Source: Novosphingobium rosa NBRC 15208 (lineage in GTDB: Bacteria > Pseudomonadota > Alphaproteobacteria > Sphingomonadales > Sphingomonadaceae). Taken from it: a stretch of DNA of 64,000 bases. This document shows, in pieces, positions 35,762 through 44,593 of the stretch. Both the position numbers and the translations under genes were made by a program. The stretch is taken from NCBI RefSeq assembly GCF_001598555.1, contig NZ_BCZE01000045.1:1-64000 (forward strand). Reading direction: 5' to 3'. Each line of letters opens with the position of its first letter. Positions within the stretch are counted from its first letter, which is position 1. The notes under the pieces are model-generated. The model was not told the origin of the DNA, did not search any database, and was given only the letters and a program-made list of their open reading frames with translations.

Positions 35762-36894
35762 CAATCCACGTCCTCGACGTCCACCTTGTCGCCCGTCACG
35801 CGCTGCGACAGGGCGGCGGCCATGAAGGGATCGAGCGCGCCATCCAGCACATCGTCGGGCGAGGTGCTGGTGACGCCGGTGCGCAGATCCTTCACCAGCT
35901 GATAGGGCTGGAGCACATAGGAACGGATCTGGTGGCCCCAACCGATCTCGGTCTTGGCGTTGTATTCGCTGTTGGTGGCGGCCTCGCGCTTGGCCAGCTC
36001 GGTCTCGTAGAGGCGCGCCTTCAGCATGTTCATCGCGGTGGCGCGATTCTTGTGCTGGCTGCGGTCGTTCTGCGAGGCGACGATGATGCCGCTGGGAACG
36101 TGGGTGATACGCACCGCCGAATCGGTGGTGTTCACGTGCTGACCACCCGCGCCCGAAGCGCGATAGGTATCGATCTTCAGATCCGCCGGGTTGATGTCGA
36201 TCTCGATGTTGTCATCGACCACGGGATAGACCCAGATCGACGAGAACGACGTATGCCGACGCGCCGAGCTATCATAGGGGCTGATGCGGACCAGACGATG
36301 CACGCCGCTCTCGGTCTTGGCATAGCCGTAAGCGTTTTCGCCCTTGATGAGCAGCGTGGCGCTCTTGATGCCCGCCTGCTCGCCCGCGTGGTAATCGACC
36401 AGCTCGACCTTGTAGCCATGGCGCTCGGCCCAGCGGCTGTACATGCGCTGCAGCATCTCGGCCCAGTCCTGGCTCTCGGTGCCGCCCGCGCCCGCATGGA
36501 CTTCGATGTAGGTGTCGCTGGCATCGGCCTCACCGGCCAGCAGCGCCTGCACCTTGTCATTGTCGGCGCGCTCGGCCAGCGCGGCCAGGGAGGAAAGCCC
36601 CTCGCCGATGGTGGCCTCGTCGCCCTCCATCTCGCCCAGCTCGATGAACTCGATGGCGTCGGCCATCTCCTGGCCGATGTAATTGACCGCGCCGATGCTG
36701 GCCTCCAGCCGGCGACGCTCCCGCATCACCGCCTCGGCCTCCTTGGGATTGTCCCAAAGCTTGGGATCTTCCACGCGCGCGTTCAGCTCGTCAAAGCGCC
36801 GCAGCGCACGGTCCCAGTCCAGGAACTTGCGGACGAGCGCCAACGCCGCCTCGATCCGGTCAATATGGGCCTGGCCCTCGGCACGCATGCTCAC
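35761..36894 (-). CDS. prfB: Peptide chain release factor 2
   Basis: Recognises UGA and UAA and releases the peptide; 377 residues. The catalytic GGQ is in RASGAGGQHVN, and the stop-codon-recognition loop reads SPYDSSARRHTSF, with Tyr where E. coli has the Phe of SPF. The frame is open throughout, so the programmed +1 frameshift that autoregulates RF2 in many bacteria is absent. It ends in an ATGA overlap with the beta-lactamase. Repeat copy C lies between its start and the PBP1A stop. Confidence 0.95.
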   Translation of the reverse strand: MSMRAEGQAHIDRIEAALALVRKFLDWDRALRRFDELNARVEDPKLWDNPKEAEAVMRERRRLEASIGAVNYIGQEMADAIEFIELGEMEGDEATIGEGLSSLAALAERADNDKVQALLAGEADASDTYIEVHAGAGGTESQDWAEMLQRMYSRWAERHGYKVELVDYHAGEQAGIKSATLLIKGENAYGYAKTESGVHRLVRISPYDSSARRHTSFSSIWVYPVVDDNIEIDINPADLKIDTYRASGAGGQHVNTTDSAVRITHVPSGIIVASQNDRSQHKNRATAMNMLKARLYETELAKREAATNSEYNAKTEIGWGHQIRSYVLQPYQLVKDLRTGVTSTSPDDVLDGALDPFMAAALSQRVTGDKVDVEDVD

Positions 36895-36975
36895 TCACTC
36901 CACCAGAGTTCAAGCTGTGGCGCGTTAGACTTATTGGTCGCAAAGTAAAGGGGTGGGAGGCAGGAAGGGGGAAAA

Positions 36976-37201
36976 GCGAGGGCCATCGCCCTCGCGCTCC
37001 CTTTACGTCTCCCGACGAAACGGCGATGGCGCCGAAGCGGTACGCGCCACCTCTCCACCTGCGCCACCTAAGGCGCCGCAGGCTCTAAAACCGCTGGTGC
37101 CAAGCTATCGATTTTGCCTGCGGCGCAGCGACGTCAGCTCTTTGGCCGAACCCGATGCGCAACGTAGACAGTAAAGGGAGCGCGAGGGCGATGGCCCTCG
37201 C
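36976..37201 (+). repeat. Composite hairpin repeat, copy C with 31-bp terminal inverted repeats
   Basis: This 226-bp copy is the clearest. Its ends are perfect inverted repeats of 31 bp (36976-37006 and 37171-37201); each arm folds by itself into an 8-bp hairpin with a 4-base loop, followed by GCTCCCTTTAC. Inside are GTCTCCCGA, CTCTCCACCTGCG, an 11-bp inverted repeat (37073-37083 with 37116-37126) and TTGGCCGAACCCG. It ends 18 bases from the PBP1A stop. The 324-base gap 36895-37218 holds nothing else I recognise besides the prfB upstream region. Confidence 0.88.
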
Positions 37202-37218
37202 ATTTCTGCTTTAACCCC

Positions 37219-39810
37219 TTAATAAACCCCGCCTTGCTCCCCGGCGAAATTCCCGGAAGACCCTTGATCCGTCTTCCCGGCGTTCGCATTGAATCCGCGC
37301 CGGATCGCATCCAGCAGCTCCGCGCGTTTCGCCGCGACCTGCTCCTGACGCGTCACGCGGGTCGGTTCGGTTTCGGGCTTGAAGGCTTCCCAGATGGTTG
37401 CCGCCTTGGCCTCGTCGCTGGGGTCGCCGCCGAAGACGCGCTGGCCGGAAACGCGGTCGATCTTCACCATGCGCACGCCCGGCGGCATCAGGAAGGGCGT
37501 GTGATCCCAGCGATCGCGGGTGGCCATCACGAACTGGCGGAAGATCGGCGCGGCGAAGGTGCCGCCCTGCGCATAGCCGCCCAGCGACTTGGGCTGGTCA
37601 TAGCCGAGGTAGACGCCGCCAACGATGCTGGGCGATCCACCCATGAACCACACATTGGTCGGCCCGGTGGTGGTGCCGGTCTTGCCAAAGAGCGGCAGGC
37701 CAAGATCGCGCAGCGCCACGCCGGTGCCGCGGGTGATCACGCCTTCCAGCATATGGACCACCTGATAGGCGGTGCGCGCGTCCAGCACCTGACGGCCGCG
37801 CTGGCTGAAGCGGGGCATGGGCTTGCCATCCCATTCCGGCATCGCGCAGCCGTTGCAGGCGCGCTCGTCGGCACGCCAGATGACCTTGCCGTTGCGGTCC
37901 TGAATGAAGTCGATCAGCGACTGGTCGTGCTGCAGGCCATTGTCGGCAAGGGCCGAATAGGCGTTGACCATCTGCGCCACCGTGGTCTCCCCCGCGCCCA
38001 GCGAGAAGGAGAGGTAGGGCTGGTAATTGCCGATGCCGACGCGCTTGATGGTGCTGACCACCTTGCTCATGCCGGTGTCATTGGCGATGTGGACGGTCAT
38101 CAGATTGCGGGATTGCTCAAGGCCCCAGCGCATGGTGTGGATGCCGCCGCCGCCTTCATTGCCGAAGTTCTTGAAGCATTTGGTGCCGAGGCCCGCGCCC
38201 TGATCGACGCAGAAGCTCTGGTCGGGAACCATGGTGGCCGGGGTCATGCCATTGTCCAGCGCGGCGGCATAGACGAAGGGCTTGATGGTGGAGCCCACCT
38301 GCCGCTCGGCCTGCGTGGCGCGGTTGAAGCTGTCGAGCCCGAAGTCGAAGCCCCCCGCCATGGCCATCACGCGGCCGGTGCCGGGCTGCTCGACCATCAT
38401 GCCGCCCGAAACGCCGGGGATGATGCGCAGGGCATAAACCCCATCGCTGGCGGGCGCGCTGGCCACCACATCGCCGACATGGACCTGCGCGAGGTCGCCG
38501 ATCAGCGCGGCGGTGGAGCCATCGGTGAAGCCGATCTGGCCGTTGCCGCCGCCGCGCTTCAACACCAGACCGACGCGCCAGTCCTGATAGGCGATGCTCT
38601 TGTTGAGGCCGATCAGCTGGCCCTGCCAATGCTCCGGATCGATCTCGATATGAGCGATGGGGCCGTGCCAGCCCTTGCCCGACCAGTAGCGCAGCAGCCC
38701 GCCGCGCAGCGCATCCTGCGCCGATTTCTGCAATTCGCTGTCGAGCGAGGTGCGGACCCAGAGGCCACCGGCATAGACGCTGTTGGGGCTGTCCTCGGCG
38801 CTTTCGCCATACTGGTCCAGCAGGCGGCGGCGCACTTCCTCGACGAAATAGCCGACGGAGGGATCATAAGTGTCGCGCTTGGGCTGGGCGATGATGCCCA
38901 GCGGCTGAGCCTTGGCGGCCTCGGCCTCGGCGGCGGGGACGAAGCCGTTCTTGACCATCTGGTCCAGCACCCAGTTGCGGCGGGCGATGGCCTTGTCGGC
39001 GAATTTGGCGCGGCCATAGGTTTCGGGCGCCTTGGGCAGGATGGCGAGGAAGGCCGCCTCATGCAGCTGCAGATCGCCGACATCCTTGCCGAAATAGGCG
39101 CGCGAGGCGGCCTGCACGCCAAAGGCCTGACGGCCCAGCGGAATCTCGTTGAGGTAGAGTTCGAGGATCTGCTCCTTGCCCAGCACGCTTTCGATGCGGC
39201 GGGCCAGCAGCATTTCCTTCAGCTTGCGGCTGACGGAATATTCGTTGCCGATCAGGATGTTCTTGGCGACCTGCTGGGTGATGGTGGAGCCACCGCGCGC
39301 GCGCTCGCCCGAGCCGAATTTGGAAGCGTAATCCACCACCGCCTGCCCGAGGCCGATGAAATCCACGCCGCCATGATGGAAGAAATTCTTGTCCTCGGCA
39401 GAGAGGAAGGCGTTGATCATCGGCTTGGGGAAGTCGACGAAACGCAGCTGCACGCGCCGTTCGCGGGCATAGGAATAGATGATGCCGCCATCCGCGCCGC
39501 GCACCATGGTGGGCAGCGGCGGCTGATAGGTCAGCAGGCTGTCGGCGGAAGGCAGGTTGCGGATCACCGTCACCCAGACCAGCGCATAGGCCAGCACCAG
39601 CGCGCCCAGCCCATAGCCGCCAAGCCGCACCAGACGGCTGCGGCCCCATGCGTTGCGCAGGCCGCCCATGCCCGGCAGATGCGCGAAAGCCCGGCCCGTG
39701 GCGCTCAAGCCCCCGCGCAGACGGCCCAGAAAGCCCCCGGCCTTGCGGCGGATACGCAGGTGGTGGTCTTCGTCGCGCTCTGGATCGGGCGTGTTGGGCA
39801 GGTCAGGCAT
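37219..39810 (-). CDS. Penicillin-binding protein 1A (bifunctional)
   Basis: Class A PBP of 863 residues that polymerises and cross-links peptidoglycan. A basic cytoplasmic N-terminus precedes one TM helix (about residues 65-85). The glycosyltransferase domain has SAEDKNFFHHGGVDF and RGGSTITQQVAKN. An OB-like insert follows, and then the transpeptidase domain with SxxK in GSTIKPF, SRN in EQSRN and KTG in FGKTGTTTG. The C-terminal tail is disordered, rich in Gly, Asn and Glu. ATG 39810 (MPDLPNTPDP) is preferred; an ATG at 39852 would add 14 residues. It follows the amidase gene, fitting joint cell-wall work. Confidence 0.95.
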   Translation of the reverse strand: MPDLPNTPDPERDEDHHLRIRRKAGGFLGRLRGGLSATGRAFAHLPGMGGLRNAWGRSRLVRLGGYGLGALVLAYALVWVTVIRNLPSADSLLTYQPPLPTMVRGADGGIIYSYARERRVQLRFVDFPKPMINAFLSAEDKNFFHHGGVDFIGLGQAVVDYASKFGSGERARGGSTITQQVAKNILIGNEYSVSRKLKEMLLARRIESVLGKEQILELYLNEIPLGRQAFGVQAASRAYFGKDVGDLQLHEAAFLAILPKAPETYGRAKFADKAIARRNWVLDQMVKNGFVPAAEAEAAKAQPLGIIAQPKRDTYDPSVGYFVEEVRRRLLDQYGESAEDSPNSVYAGGLWVRTSLDSELQKSAQDALRGGLLRYWSGKGWHGPIAHIEIDPEHWQGQLIGLNKSIAYQDWRVGLVLKRGGGNGQIGFTDGSTAALIGDLAQVHVGDVVASAPASDGVYALRIIPGVSGGMMVEQPGTGRVMAMAGGFDFGLDSFNRATQAERQVGSTIKPFVYAAALDNGMTPATMVPDQSFCVDQGAGLGTKCFKNFGNEGGGGIHTMRWGLEQSRNLMTVHIANDTGMSKVVSTIKRVGIGNYQPYLSFSLGAGETTVAQMVNAYSALADNGLQHDQSLIDFIQDRNGKVIWRADERACNGCAMPEWDGKPMPRFSQRGRQVLDARTAYQVVHMLEGVITRGTGVALRDLGLPLFGKTGTTTGPTNVWFMGGSPSIVGGVYLGYDQPKSLGGYAQGGTFAAPIFRQFVMATRDRWDHTPFLMPPGVRMVKIDRVSGQRVFGGDPSDEAKAATIWEAFKPETEPTRVTRQEQVAAKRAELLDAIRRGFNANAGKTDQGSSGNFAGEQGGVY

Positions 39811-39908
39811 GATGGCTTTCGAAACTCTGGCCGCAAACTGGCCCGTTACCACAAACTTGCTTCTTGCCGCCCCCTAGCATGGCGAATGCGGCCAAGGCCA
39901 GCACAGCC

Positions 39909-40958
39909 TTAGGGAGCCGCCGCAACGCCGTTCTCGCGGGCGAAGTAGACGCGGATGGCCTGAGCCGTGGCTGCGGCGAAAGCCTCGCGCCCCTCGGGCG
40001 AGGCGAGGCGCACGCTGTCCTTCTGATTGGAAATATACCCCGCCTCGAACAGCACGGAGGGCACGTCCGGCGATTTCAGCACCACAAAGGCGGCCGATTG
40101 CAAGGGCCTGGCGCGGAAGTCGAATCGGTCCTTGCCCTCACGCAGGGCGAGTTCGGCGAAGCGGGTGGATTGCGCCCCGGCATGGCGCTGCGACAGGTCC
40201 ACCAGAATGGCGCTGACCGCTGTGCTGGTGCCCGCCAGAGGCACGCCGCTGACCGTATCGGCGCGGTTTTCCCGCGCGGCGATGCGGCTGGCTTCCTGAC
40301 TGCTGCCCCGGTCGGAGAGGGTGTAGAGCGTCGCTCCGCTGGCGTCCGCCGCCTCGGAACTGTCAGCGTGGATCGAGACGAAAAGGTCCGCCTTCAGCTG
40401 CCGCGCGATGCCGGAGCGTTCCTCCAGCATCAGATAGCGGTCGGTGTCGCGGGTCAGCGCCACGCGCACTCCGCCCGCCGCCAGCAATTTGTCACGCAGG
40501 GCCAGAGCGAGGGCCAGCGTAATGTCCTTTTCGCGCAAGGGGTGGCCCTTGTCATCGACGCCCGGCGCGCCGGGATCGTGCCCGCCATGGCCCGGATCGA
40601 TCACCACCAGCGGACGGCTGGCATCGAGCGGCCCCTGCACCGGCGGCAGGCCCAGCGTGCCTCCGGCGGGCGGCAGGGCGATATGCAGCACATAGGCATG
40701 GCCTGCATCGGGCGGGGGCGCAAGAAAGCGCGAAGCCCCGAAAGCCCCCGCCAGCAGGGCGACAGGCGCCAGCAGCACAGCCGCGATCACAAACAGCAGG
40801 CGCTGCCGGGACGAGGGCTGGGGCGGCACGCCAGAAGACGCATCCTCAGCTTCGCCAGCCTGGTCCTCGGTGGCCTCCGGTGCTGGCTCGGACGTTTCTT
40901 CGGCAGGAACCGTCTGGTCCTCCGCGCTGCCCGGCTGTTCTTCTTCGCTGGATGTCAC
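39909..40958 (-). CDS. N-acetylmuramoyl-L-alanine amidase (Amidase_3)
   Basis: Zinc amidase that cleaves peptide side chains from glycan strands; 349 residues. An acidic, Pro/Glu-rich N-terminal segment precedes one TM helix (LLFVIAAVLLAPVALLAGAF). The catalytic domain follows: VVIDPGHGGHDPGAPG with the first zinc His, the Glu ligand in LREKDI, the second His in FVSIHADSS, and the catalytic Glu in LFEAGYISN. The frame is open to 41099, but only GTG 40958 gives a sensible start (VTSSEEEQPG); its ribosome-binding site is weak. It diverges from rne and leads the operon with PBP1A and prfB. Confidence 0.9.
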   Translation of the reverse strand: MTSSEEEQPGSAEDQTVPAEETSEPAPEATEDQAGEAEDASSGVPPQPSSRQRLLFVIAAVLLAPVALLAGAFGASRFLAPPPDAGHAYVLHIALPPAGGTLGLPPVQGPLDASRPLVVIDPGHGGHDPGAPGVDDKGHPLREKDITLALALALRDKLLAAGGVRVALTRDTDRYLMLEERSGIARQLKADLFVSIHADSSEAADASGATLYTLSDRGSSQEASRIAARENRADTVSGVPLAGTSTAVSAILVDLSQRHAGAQSTRFAELALREGKDRFDFRARPLQSAAFVVLKSPDVPSVLFEAGYISNQKDSVRLASPEGREAFAAATAQAIRVYFARENGVAAAP

Positions 40959-41668
40959 CTGAAAGCGTTCCGCACCACAACCCGTTTCGGGTCGCAACCC
41001 CTTTGTCTGAACACAGATTAGGCAAGTGCAGGCATCAGCGCAATGGGCTGGCCACCCCCTTCCACCTTCCCCGGCCCGCGCGCGACTCGCAAGACGCATC
41101 GCGCTTGCCGGGAACGCAAACCAATGCTAGGCATCAAAAAGTCGAAACAGGCTTGCCTGAGGCCGATCCCTTTTACCCATAGCCAACAGGCCCGGGGTAG
41201 CTGCGTTGAAAGCCCGCTTGCCGTTTCGCATGGCCCGGAAACCCAATTTCCCCCGGGCCCGACAGGTTGATGCAGGTATGATGAGCCGTTCGATGTCCCG
41301 TTCCTCACTGCCCCACGGGGCGGTGATGGCGTGGGCGTCTGATGGATCGGCAGAACCAGGGTCGCATTTCAACACATTCCGAAGCCATGATGCCTCAGGG
41401 ATGGTCCTGAATGCCTTTGCGCAGGCCATGAAGCCGCGCCTTTCCTGCCTTGCAGACACGAAAAACGCCGTTGCGCCCGGGCTTTCCGGACTGCGCCGCG
41501 GCCTCACCGCCCCGGTCTCTGAACAGGTCCGCCATGGACCCGTTCAGCGCCTCGGGCTTTCCCACTTCGCCGCAGGAAACAGGAGCGCCCGGCGCTCCGC
41601 CACAAGCGGCATGTCCATCAATCGCCGCGCCGGGGATGAAACCCTGTCGCGCGGCTGGAGAGTTTATA
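40959..41668. promoter_or_regulatory. Long gap between amidase and rne: promoters and probable rne leader
   Basis: This 710-base stretch separates divergent genes and contains no convincing CDS; the short frames in it have no homology I recognise and overlap each other. It must hold the promoters of both genes. A long 5' leader on rne is likely, since in E. coli RNase E represses its own synthesis through its leader. A G/C-rich inverted repeat near 41232-41257 (CCCGG with CCGGG arms) is the only evident structure. Confidence 0.5.
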
Positions 41669-44398
41669 ATGACAACGCGCATGCTGATCGATGCGCGCCA
41701 CGCGGAAGAGACCCGGGTGGCGGTGCTAAAAGGCAATCGTATTGAGGAATTCGACTTTGATTCTGCCGATCACAAGCAGATCAAGGGCAACATCTATCTG
41801 GCCAAGGTAACGCGGGTCGAACCCTCGCTGCAGGCCGCTTTCGTCGATTTCGGGGGCAACCGTCACGGTTTCCTCGCCTTCAGCGAAATTCACCCCGATT
41901 ACTACCAGATCCCCAAGGAGGACCGCGAGGCCCTGCTGGCGGAAGAAGCCGCCCATGCCGAGGAAGAGGCCGCCCTGCGCGCCAATTCCGAAGGCGACGA
42001 TGAGGATGAGGGCGAGGACTTCGGCGACGAAAACGCCGATGACGCCGGTTCGGTGATCGAGGTCGACACCTCCGAGAAGGACGCCGTCGCCACCATCGAG
42101 GCCGGTCACGTTGAAGACGGCTTCGACGACGATCACGCCGCCGAGGAAGACGCCGAGACCGATGGCAGCCCGCGTGGCCGCCGTCGCCGTCAGGGCGGCC
42201 AGCAGGGCCATCGCGCCAAGCAAGCCGACGAACTGCGCGCCAAGCGCATGGCGCTGCGCCGCCGCTACAAGATCCAGGACGTGATCCATCGCCGCCAGGT
42301 GCTGCTGGTTCAGGTCGTGAAGGAAGAGCGCGGCAACAAGGGCGCCGCCCTCACCACCTATCTCTCGCTGGCAGGCCGCTACTGCGTGCTGATGCCCAAC
42401 AGCAGCCATGGTGGCGGCATTTCGCGCAAGATCAGCTCGGTTGCCGACCGCAAGCGCCTGAAGTCGATCATCGCCGAGATGGATCTGCCCAAGACCATGG
42501 GCTGCATCGTGCGCACCGCCGGCCTGCAGCGCACCAAGACCGAGATCAAGCGCGACTTCGATTATCTCGCCCGCCTGTGGGACGAGATCCGCGAAGGCAC
42601 GATGAAGGCCTCGGCCCCGGCGCTGATCCATTCGGACAGCGACCTCATCAAGCGCGCCATCCGCGACATCTACAACCGCGAGATCGAGGAAGTGGTGGTC
42701 GAGGGCGATCATGGCTTCCATGACGCACGCGATTTCATGAAGCTGCTGATGCCCAGCCATGCGCGCCGGGTGAAGCATTATGCCGACCCCGTGCCGCTGT
42801 TCCAGCGTTACGGCGCCGAGGATCAGCTGACCGCGATGTACGACCCTGTCGTGCAGCTGAAGTCGGGCGGCTACATCGTCATCAACCCGACCGAGGCGCT
42901 GGTCAGCATCGACATCAACTCGGGCCGCTCCACCAAGGAGCATGGCATCGAGCAGACGGCGGTCGCCACCAACCTCGAGGCCGCGCGCGAAATCGCCCGC
43001 CAGCTGCGCCTGCGCGACATGGCCGGTCTGGTCGTGATCGACTTCATCGACATGGAATATGGCTCGAACGTCCGCAAGGTCGAGAAGGCTATGAAGGAAG
43101 CGCTCAAGAACGATCGCGCCCGCATCCAGGTCGGTCGCATCAGCTCCTTCGGCCTGATGGAAATGAGCCGCCAGCGCCTGCGCACCGGCGTGCTCGAAGC
43201 CACCACGCGTTCGTGCCCGCATTGCGACGGCACGGGTCTGGTCCGCACCGCCGGTTCCGCCGGCCTGTCGGCGCTGCGCCTGATCGAGGAAGAGGCCGCC
43301 AAGGGCAAGGGCACCACGATCACGCTCTTCGCCAGCCAGGAAGCGGCGATCTATGTGCTGAACGGCAAGCGCGCCGATCTGCACGAGATCGAGGAACGCT
43401 ACCGCGTCGAGGTGGAGGTGATCCCCGAGGGCGAGAACGAGGGCGCGAAGATGCGCGTCATCTCCAGCGGCCCGCGCAACGATTACGTCCCCACCTTCAG
43501 CCCGATCACCTTCGAGGAGGATCTTGAGGATCTGCCCGAGGAGGAGTTCGACGAGGAAGAAGAGGCCATCGAGGCCGCCGAGGAGGACGGTGAAGGCCAG
43601 AACGGCCGCAACCGCAAGCGCCGCAAGCGCCGCCGTGGCCGTGGCCGTGACCGCCGCGAGGATGGCACCGAAGCCACCGCCGAGGACACCGAGGACGAAG
43701 CTGGCGAAGCCGGTGAAGAGGCTGAAGACGCCGCCGACGACATCTCCGAGGATGGGGGCGACGAAGCCGCTCCCGCCGCCGAGGGCTCTGACGATCAGGG
43801 CGGTCAGCGCAAGCGCCGCCGTCGCGGTCGCCGCCGTCGTGGTGGCCGTGGCCGTGAGGAAGGCGACGTGCAGGCCGGCGAGGATGCCGGTGACGCCGAG
43901 GACGTGGTGAGCGAAGAGGCTCCGGTGGAAGCGCCGGTCGCCGCTGAGCCCGCCCCGGTCGAGGCCGAGCCTGCTCCGGTCGAAGCCGAGAAGCCGAAGC
44001 CCAAGCGCGCGCCTCGCAAGAAGAAGGTCGTGGAAGCAGCGCCTGCTGCCGAAGAGGCCCCGGCGCCGGTGGAAGCCGAGCCCGCTGCGGTTGAAGCTCC
44101 CGCCGAAGCGGACGTGAAGCCCAAGCCCAAGCGCGCGCCCCGCAAGAAGAAGGTCGCCGAGGAGGCTCCCGCTGCGGAAGCCGCTCCCGAAGCGCCTGCC
44201 GAGGCCCCCGCTGCAGCCGAAGCGAAGCCCAAGCCCAAGCGCGCGCCCCGCAAGAAGAAGGTGGAAGAAGCTCCGGCTGCTGAAGCCCCTGCGGAAGCGG
44301 CGGTGGAAGTCGACGCCGCCGTGGCCCCGGCCGAGGATGGCAGCGCCGAGGGCGCCGAAAGCCCGCGTCGCGGCTGGTGGCAGCGCACCTTCGGCTAA
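41669..44398 (+). CDS. rne: Ribonuclease E
   Basis: Endoribonuclease of mRNA decay and rRNA processing; 909 residues. The N-terminal S1 domain is interrupted (about residues 90-195) by a long acidic insertion that ends in an RGRRRRQ-type basic run, a feature of alphaproteobacterial RNase E. The catalytic core has Asp in SIDINSGRST and VVIDFIDMEYG, and the zinc-link CPHC at C516/C519. The C-terminal half is disordered, with Arg-rich blocks and three exact copies of KPKPKRAPRKKK (residues 775-786, 817-828, 853-864) between Ala/Glu/Pro-rich linkers. These are probably RNA or degradosome-partner contacts. ATG 41669 has GGAG upstream; the open frame from 41450 is not family-like. Confidence 0.96.
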   Translation: MTTRMLIDARHAEETRVAVLKGNRIEEFDFDSADHKQIKGNIYLAKVTRVEPSLQAAFVDFGGNRHGFLAFSEIHPDYYQIPKEDREALLAEEAAHAEEEAALRANSEGDDEDEGEDFGDENADDAGSVIEVDTSEKDAVATIEAGHVEDGFDDDHAAEEDAETDGSPRGRRRRQGGQQGHRAKQADELRAKRMALRRRYKIQDVIHRRQVLLVQVVKEERGNKGAALTTYLSLAGRYCVLMPNSSHGGGISRKISSVADRKRLKSIIAEMDLPKTMGCIVRTAGLQRTKTEIKRDFDYLARLWDEIREGTMKASAPALIHSDSDLIKRAIRDIYNREIEEVVVEGDHGFHDARDFMKLLMPSHARRVKHYADPVPLFQRYGAEDQLTAMYDPVVQLKSGGYIVINPTEALVSIDINSGRSTKEHGIEQTAVATNLEAAREIARQLRLRDMAGLVVIDFIDMEYGSNVRKVEKAMKEALKNDRARIQVGRISSFGLMEMSRQRLRTGVLEATTRSCPHCDGTGLVRTAGSAGLSALRLIEEEAAKGKGTTITLFASQEAAIYVLNGKRADLHEIEERYRVEVEVIPEGENEGAKMRVISSGPRNDYVPTFSPITFEEDLEDLPEEEFDEEEEAIEAAEEDGEGQNGRNRKRRKRRRGRGRDRREDGTEATAEDTEDEAGEAGEEAEDAADDISEDGGDEAAPAAEGSDDQGGQRKRRRRGRRRRGGRGREEGDVQAGEDAGDAEDVVSEEAPVEAPVAAEPAPVEAEPAPVEAEKPKPKRAPRKKKVVEAAPAAEEAPAPVEAEPAAVEAPAEADVKPKPKRAPRKKKVAEEAPAAEAAPEAPAEAPAAAEAKPKPKRAPRKKKVEEAPAAEAPAEAAVEVDAAVAPAEDGSAEGAESPRRGWWQRTFG

Positions 44399-44418
44399 GC
44401 CGAAGCCTTCGCCAAACG

Positions 44419-44456
44419 AAAAGGGCCGGGTCGCCGCGAGGTTGCCCGGCCCTTTT
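44419..44456 (+). terminator. Terminator after rne
   Basis: A perfect 12-bp stem (44419-44430 with 44445-44456) encloses a 14-base loop and ends with TTTT inside the stem, preceded by the matching AAAA. It begins 20 bases past the rne stop and may work in both directions. It separates rne from sdhB. Confidence 0.85.
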
Positions 44457-44593
44457 CACGTCCGATGCCCCCGACTTTCGTGGCACCGCAGCATAAGGCG
44501 CTTGCCCCACCGCCATAAGACAGTAGACAAAATGCGTTCGGGACGCCTATGCGGCAAGCCTGACTCGTGTTCGATGGACAGTGGAAGCGACCT

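Noticed and set aside
34109..35941. A single 610-residue beta-lactamase-methyltransferase fusion protein
   Set aside because: The beta-lactamase C-terminus is found intact in another frame, and the methyltransferase has its own start and lipoprotein signal. The fusion is therefore a product of the C7 frameshift.
37141..37165. tRNA T-arm-like sequence (complement of GGCCGAACCCG) inside the repeats
   Set aside because: No acceptor, D or anticodon arms can be folded around it in any copy, so the repeats are not obviously tRNA-derived.
37234..39912. An 892-codon open frame opposite PBP1A
   Set aside because: Shadow of the PBP1A coding sequence; the composition is low-complexity Ala/Gly/His/Asp and there is no independent ribosome-binding site or family motif.
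41127..41745. Short open frames on both strands in the rne upstream gap
   Set aside because: They overlap each other on opposite strands, have no recognisable motif, and the plus-strand one runs into rne in a different frame.
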